From Hirsutella rhossiliensis (Eukaryota; Ascomycota; Sordariomycetes; Hypocreales; Ophiocordycipitaceae), in NCBI RefSeq assembly GCF_020360975.1, contig NW_025408669.1, positions 7,626,001 to 7,690,000 of the forward strand: a DNA stretch of 64,000 nucleotides, in the 5' to 3' direction. Shown here piece after piece: positions 61,435 to 64,000 of this stretch (its first letter is position 1; every line of letters begins with the position of its first letter). Position numbers and translations under genes: made by a program. The notes beneath the pieces are model-generated. The model had not been told where the DNA came from, made no database searches, and worked only from the letters and a program-made list of their open reading frames with translations.

Positions 61435-62417
61435 AAAGATAGGGTTAAGGCTCTTAAAGGAGGAGGAGCTAGAGGGGTAGCTATAGTAGTAGTAGTAGCG
61501 GGGGCTATAGTAAGAGGGGCTATAGTAGCTATAAGGGTAGTAGGCTAAGCTATCTAGGTCGAGTACTAGCTATAAAAGAATAAGACTACTTATTATTATA
61601 CTTTAGTAGCTTCTTTATTTAGTTCTTAGCTAGCTTCTTAAAAGATTATTAAGTAACCGTTACTAATAGGCTTTATTAGTAGAGATATATTATATAGCTA
61701 CTAGCCGGAAAGAGCTTTTATTAGGAAGTATTAGTTAGCTTCCTTAAAGATCTCTTCTTACTTAGCTAGCTATAAAGAAGCTAGTAGGTTCTTAGTAAAA
61801 AGGGCTCCTAAATATACTATATAGGTCTTCTTAATATAGTTAGGTATATAGCCCTTTAAGGGAGCTATTAAAGTCTTAAGCTTTAAAAGGTACTACTTAA
61901 GAGTCTCTTTCTCTTAAAAAGAGATTAGCTTTATAGTACTAACGGATTCTATTATCGCTATATATATAGCTATTAATAGCTTTATCTTATAGAGGTATTC
62001 CTTATAGTAACTCTTATAGTTACTTAAGGTAGTAGAAAAAGCTCTCTACTATATAGAGGTTAGCTTAGAGAAAAGGGAAGCTCCCTTTATAAATTACGTT
62101 GCCTTAAGATAAAGAGGGGGCTTAAGAGGGTCCTACTTATTAAAGAAGACTAAATTATAGATAGTCCTATTTATATAAGCCTATAGCTCCTTTACCTACT
62201 TATCCTAATCTTAGGGCTTTATAAGAATCGTCCTATAAACTATAAGGGTAGTAAAGGAATTAATTTTTAATATTATTATAAAAGAAAGGGTAGAAAAGCT
62301 AGGTAAAAATCGGCTTTCTTAGTAAGAGGGGTAAAAAGAAGCTATAAAGGGTATAAGAAAGGTACCTTTTATAGTAGCTAGAAAATATAAGAATTCTATT
62401 CCTCCTAAGCTTATAAC
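61435..62417 (-). pseudogene. Cop-1 gag 5' part
   Basis: Gag N-terminal half on the minus strand, matching 58060-59028 of Cop-4 and 29490-30463 of Cop-2, ending with the leader next to the 5' LTR. It joins 20593 across GypA. Almost all Gln codons are stops and the start codon is lost. Confidence 0.7.
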
Positions 62418-62902
62418 TCTTATAAAAAGAGATATAAGAAGTATATATAAAATATATAAAGGTAAAATTAAAAGTAAGGGGTTAAATAAGTAGGGCAAAG
62501 ATATTTAATTCTTATAAGGGTAGTAATTATAGTAAGGGGTTAATTATTATATTACCTTAATTTTCTTTCTTTTTTTTATTTAACGCTTTTTTTATACTTA
62601 TTTAGTATCTTAATTATTAAAAAAGATCCTACTTAAAGAAGCTATTAATATCCTCTTAACTACTAAGCTTTTTACTAGTTTTTCTTCTTCTTTCTAGCCC
62701 TTACTAGTATATCTATTTTATCTCTTACTACCTCTATAGGAAGCTATTACTACTTTTACTTCCTCTTTTACCTTTACCTTTTTCTTTATACCTCCTTTTA
62801 GCTCCTTCTTCCTTCTTTTATACTAAGTATTTTTAGCTTCCTAGGTCCTTCTTATTAAAGGATATCTTTAAGAACCACGAAATTAAGCTATACTTTATAA
62901 TA
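62418..62902 (-). repeat. Cop-1 5' LTR
   Basis: This 485-bp LTR is paired with 9700-10184 and starts TCTTATAAAAAG. The sequence following it (AGTAT) does not match the pentamer before 9700. Confidence 0.78.
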
Positions 62903-63795
62903 AGTATAACTAGAATTCTAGCCCTAGGTACTAAGAAGTAGTAGATAGAGCTATACTTTATCTTTATTTAATAAGATTATATAGTCTATACTTAGAAGGG
63001 TAAGAAAGGAAGAAATTAGCTATTAAAATCTCCTTTTATTTAAGCTATTTATCCTTTAAAGATAATTCCTTAAATAAAAAGAGCTTATAAGGGTATATTA
63101 TATCCCTTTTTAAAAGAACTATTATTTAGAAAGCTTTAAGGTAAGCTCTTATTAAAACTTTAAGTATAAAAGTAAAGCTATTAGCTCTTTTAAAAGTATT
63201 AAAAAAAGCGATTTTCCTTAGCTAGCTACTTATATCTTTATAACTATAAATTATATCCTTATTAGCTATAGAATATAATAATATATAAACTATATAGACT
63301 CTTATAAAGGGAAATAGTAAGCTATTAACCTAGCTATAGTATATCTATATCTATTAATATTAGTTATATTAAGAGGTTTAAAAGGGACTTATTTCTATCT
63401 ATTAAGTTTTAATAGTAATAATAAAAGCTAACGGTCTTATAAAGCCCTAACTATAGTAAAAGGTAGCTATCTTTTTATAGTAAATAAAGCTAGAAGTCGT
63501 TTAAGAGAATCTATTCTTAGAAGCTTACTTTAAGAGTCTAAAAAGGAGCTAACGGTATATATAAGAAAGTAGACGTTTATAGCTAAAGAGAGGAACTAGG
63601 ACTTATCTTAAAGGAGGGCCCTTAGCTTTATTAAGACTTATTCTTCTTAAAAAAAAAGACCTTCTTTCTTATAAGACTTAATTTCTCTTTCCTCTTTAAG
63701 GCCCTATTTCCTAAAGTAAGTCTAAAAGAGCCTAGGGTAAAAACCTAGATTTCTTAAGTAAGAAATAAGTATAAACTAAGACCTCCTTTATATAC
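62903..63795 (+). pseudogene. CopA RT end and RNase H fragment, plus strand
   Basis: This aligns with 38873-39771 of Cop-3: the end of RT, RNase H (about 63120-63400) and the pol tail. It lacks an LTR on the right because a GypB LTR starts at 63796. RIP load is very high. Orientation is the same as the CopA remnant at 1701-4857. Confidence 0.65.
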
Positions 63796-64000
63796 TTTAA
63801 TAGGTAAGATCGTACCCCTATAAATATTAGCCTATTAATAAGATAAGACCTTTAGTACTCCTTATTTAACTTCCTTTTAAGTATACTTAAAGGCTTTATA
63901 AAGACTTTAATTATCTAATTAAGAATCTTCCTTAATTATAGTTAATTTAAATATTTATTTTTCCCTTTTAAAGTAAAGGCCGCTAGTTACGCGACTTTAA
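63796..64000 (+). repeat. GypB LTR, partial, at the window edge
   Basis: The sequence TTTAATAGGTAAG and what follows matches 40722-40925 and 52916-53119, with more RIP. It begins directly after CopA sequence, which independently supports the LTR start at TTTAA. Whether a full GypB element or a solo LTR follows cannot be seen. Confidence 0.75.

Larger units (their letters stand above)
9700..62902 (-). mobile_element. Cop-1: CopA element, outer host of the nested stack
   Basis: Two LTRs of equal length (485 bp each, 9700-10184 and 62418-62902) bracket pieces of one minus-strand CopA element: pol 3' part (10185-11783), integrase-protease-gag part (18513-20593) and gag 5' part (61435-62417). The pieces at 20593 and 61430 join exactly across the GypA insertion with the duplicated target CCGTT. 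Most of RT is missing between 11783 and 18513, where GypA fragments sit. The flanking pentamers (ATAAT at 9695-9699 and AGTAT at 62903-62907) do not match, so the outer flanks have been rearranged. RIP load is among the highest in the window. Confidence 0.8.

Noticed and set aside
9695..62907. A target duplication for Cop-1
   Set aside because: The flanking pentamers ATAAT and AGTAT differ in a way RIP does not explain, and the flanks belong to different elements.
1..64000. Host protein genes, tRNA, rRNA or CRISPR arrays
   Set aside because: No cloverleaf with a plausible anticodon arm, no rRNA-like block, no regularly spaced short repeats, and no frame without a transposon explanation was found by eye. 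A tRNA scan would settle the first point.

Overview
The window is a piece of an AT-rich, gene-free compartment of a filamentous ascomycete (Pezizomycotina-type) genome. I found no host gene, rRNA, tRNA or CRISPR. Almost everything can be read as LTR retrotransposons wrecked by repeat-induced point mutation (RIP, CpA to TpA on either strand). CA and TG dinucleotides are nearly used up in the oldest layers: I see none from 7038 to 7748. Cys and His codons have become Tyr, Gln codons have become TAG/TAA, and the second catalytic Asp of two reverse transcriptases has become Asn. This chemistry, rather than any single gene, identifies the organism type. The species cannot be read from the sequence.

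Layout. 1-9699 is a mosaic of broken pieces: a Ty1/copia family (here CopA) in both orientations (616-4857), two pieces of a Ty3/gypsy family (GypA) head to head (4858-7415), an unassigned CA/TG-free stretch (7416-8345) and an RT/RNase H piece of a second copia family (8346-9699). From 9700 to 62902 there is one nested stack. A CopA element on the minus strand (Cop-1, LTRs 9700-10184 and 62418-62902) holds GypA fragments (11784-18512) and a complete GypA element on the minus strand (20594-61429, TSD CCGTT). Three CopA elements landed in that GypA copy: Cop-2 (22947-30939, TSD TTAAT), Cop-3 (34218-40329, TSD ATATT) and Cop-4 (40650-59514, TSD AGGGT). Cop-2 contains a Fot1/pogo-type DNA transposon (25524-27175, TA TSD, perfect 44-bp inverted repeats). 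The left LTR of Cop-4 contains a 12.6-kb gypsy element of another family (GypB, 40722-53295, TSD ATAG). The right edge (62903-64000) is another CopA fragment interrupted by a second GypB LTR that runs off the window.

The elements do not cooperate as a gene system; the window is a graveyard whose order of burial can be read from target-site duplications and paired LTRs. The most unusual object is GypB. Besides a gag-pol frame of about 2,475 codons it carries about 4.2 kb of extra sequence between integrase and the 3' LTR. Two further frames stand out there: ORF2 (48756-50072) and ORF3 (50378-52927), the latter ending inside the LTR. I recognise neither product. The pogo element is the only part with normal CA/TG content, and its transposase is broken by frameshifts instead of RIP.
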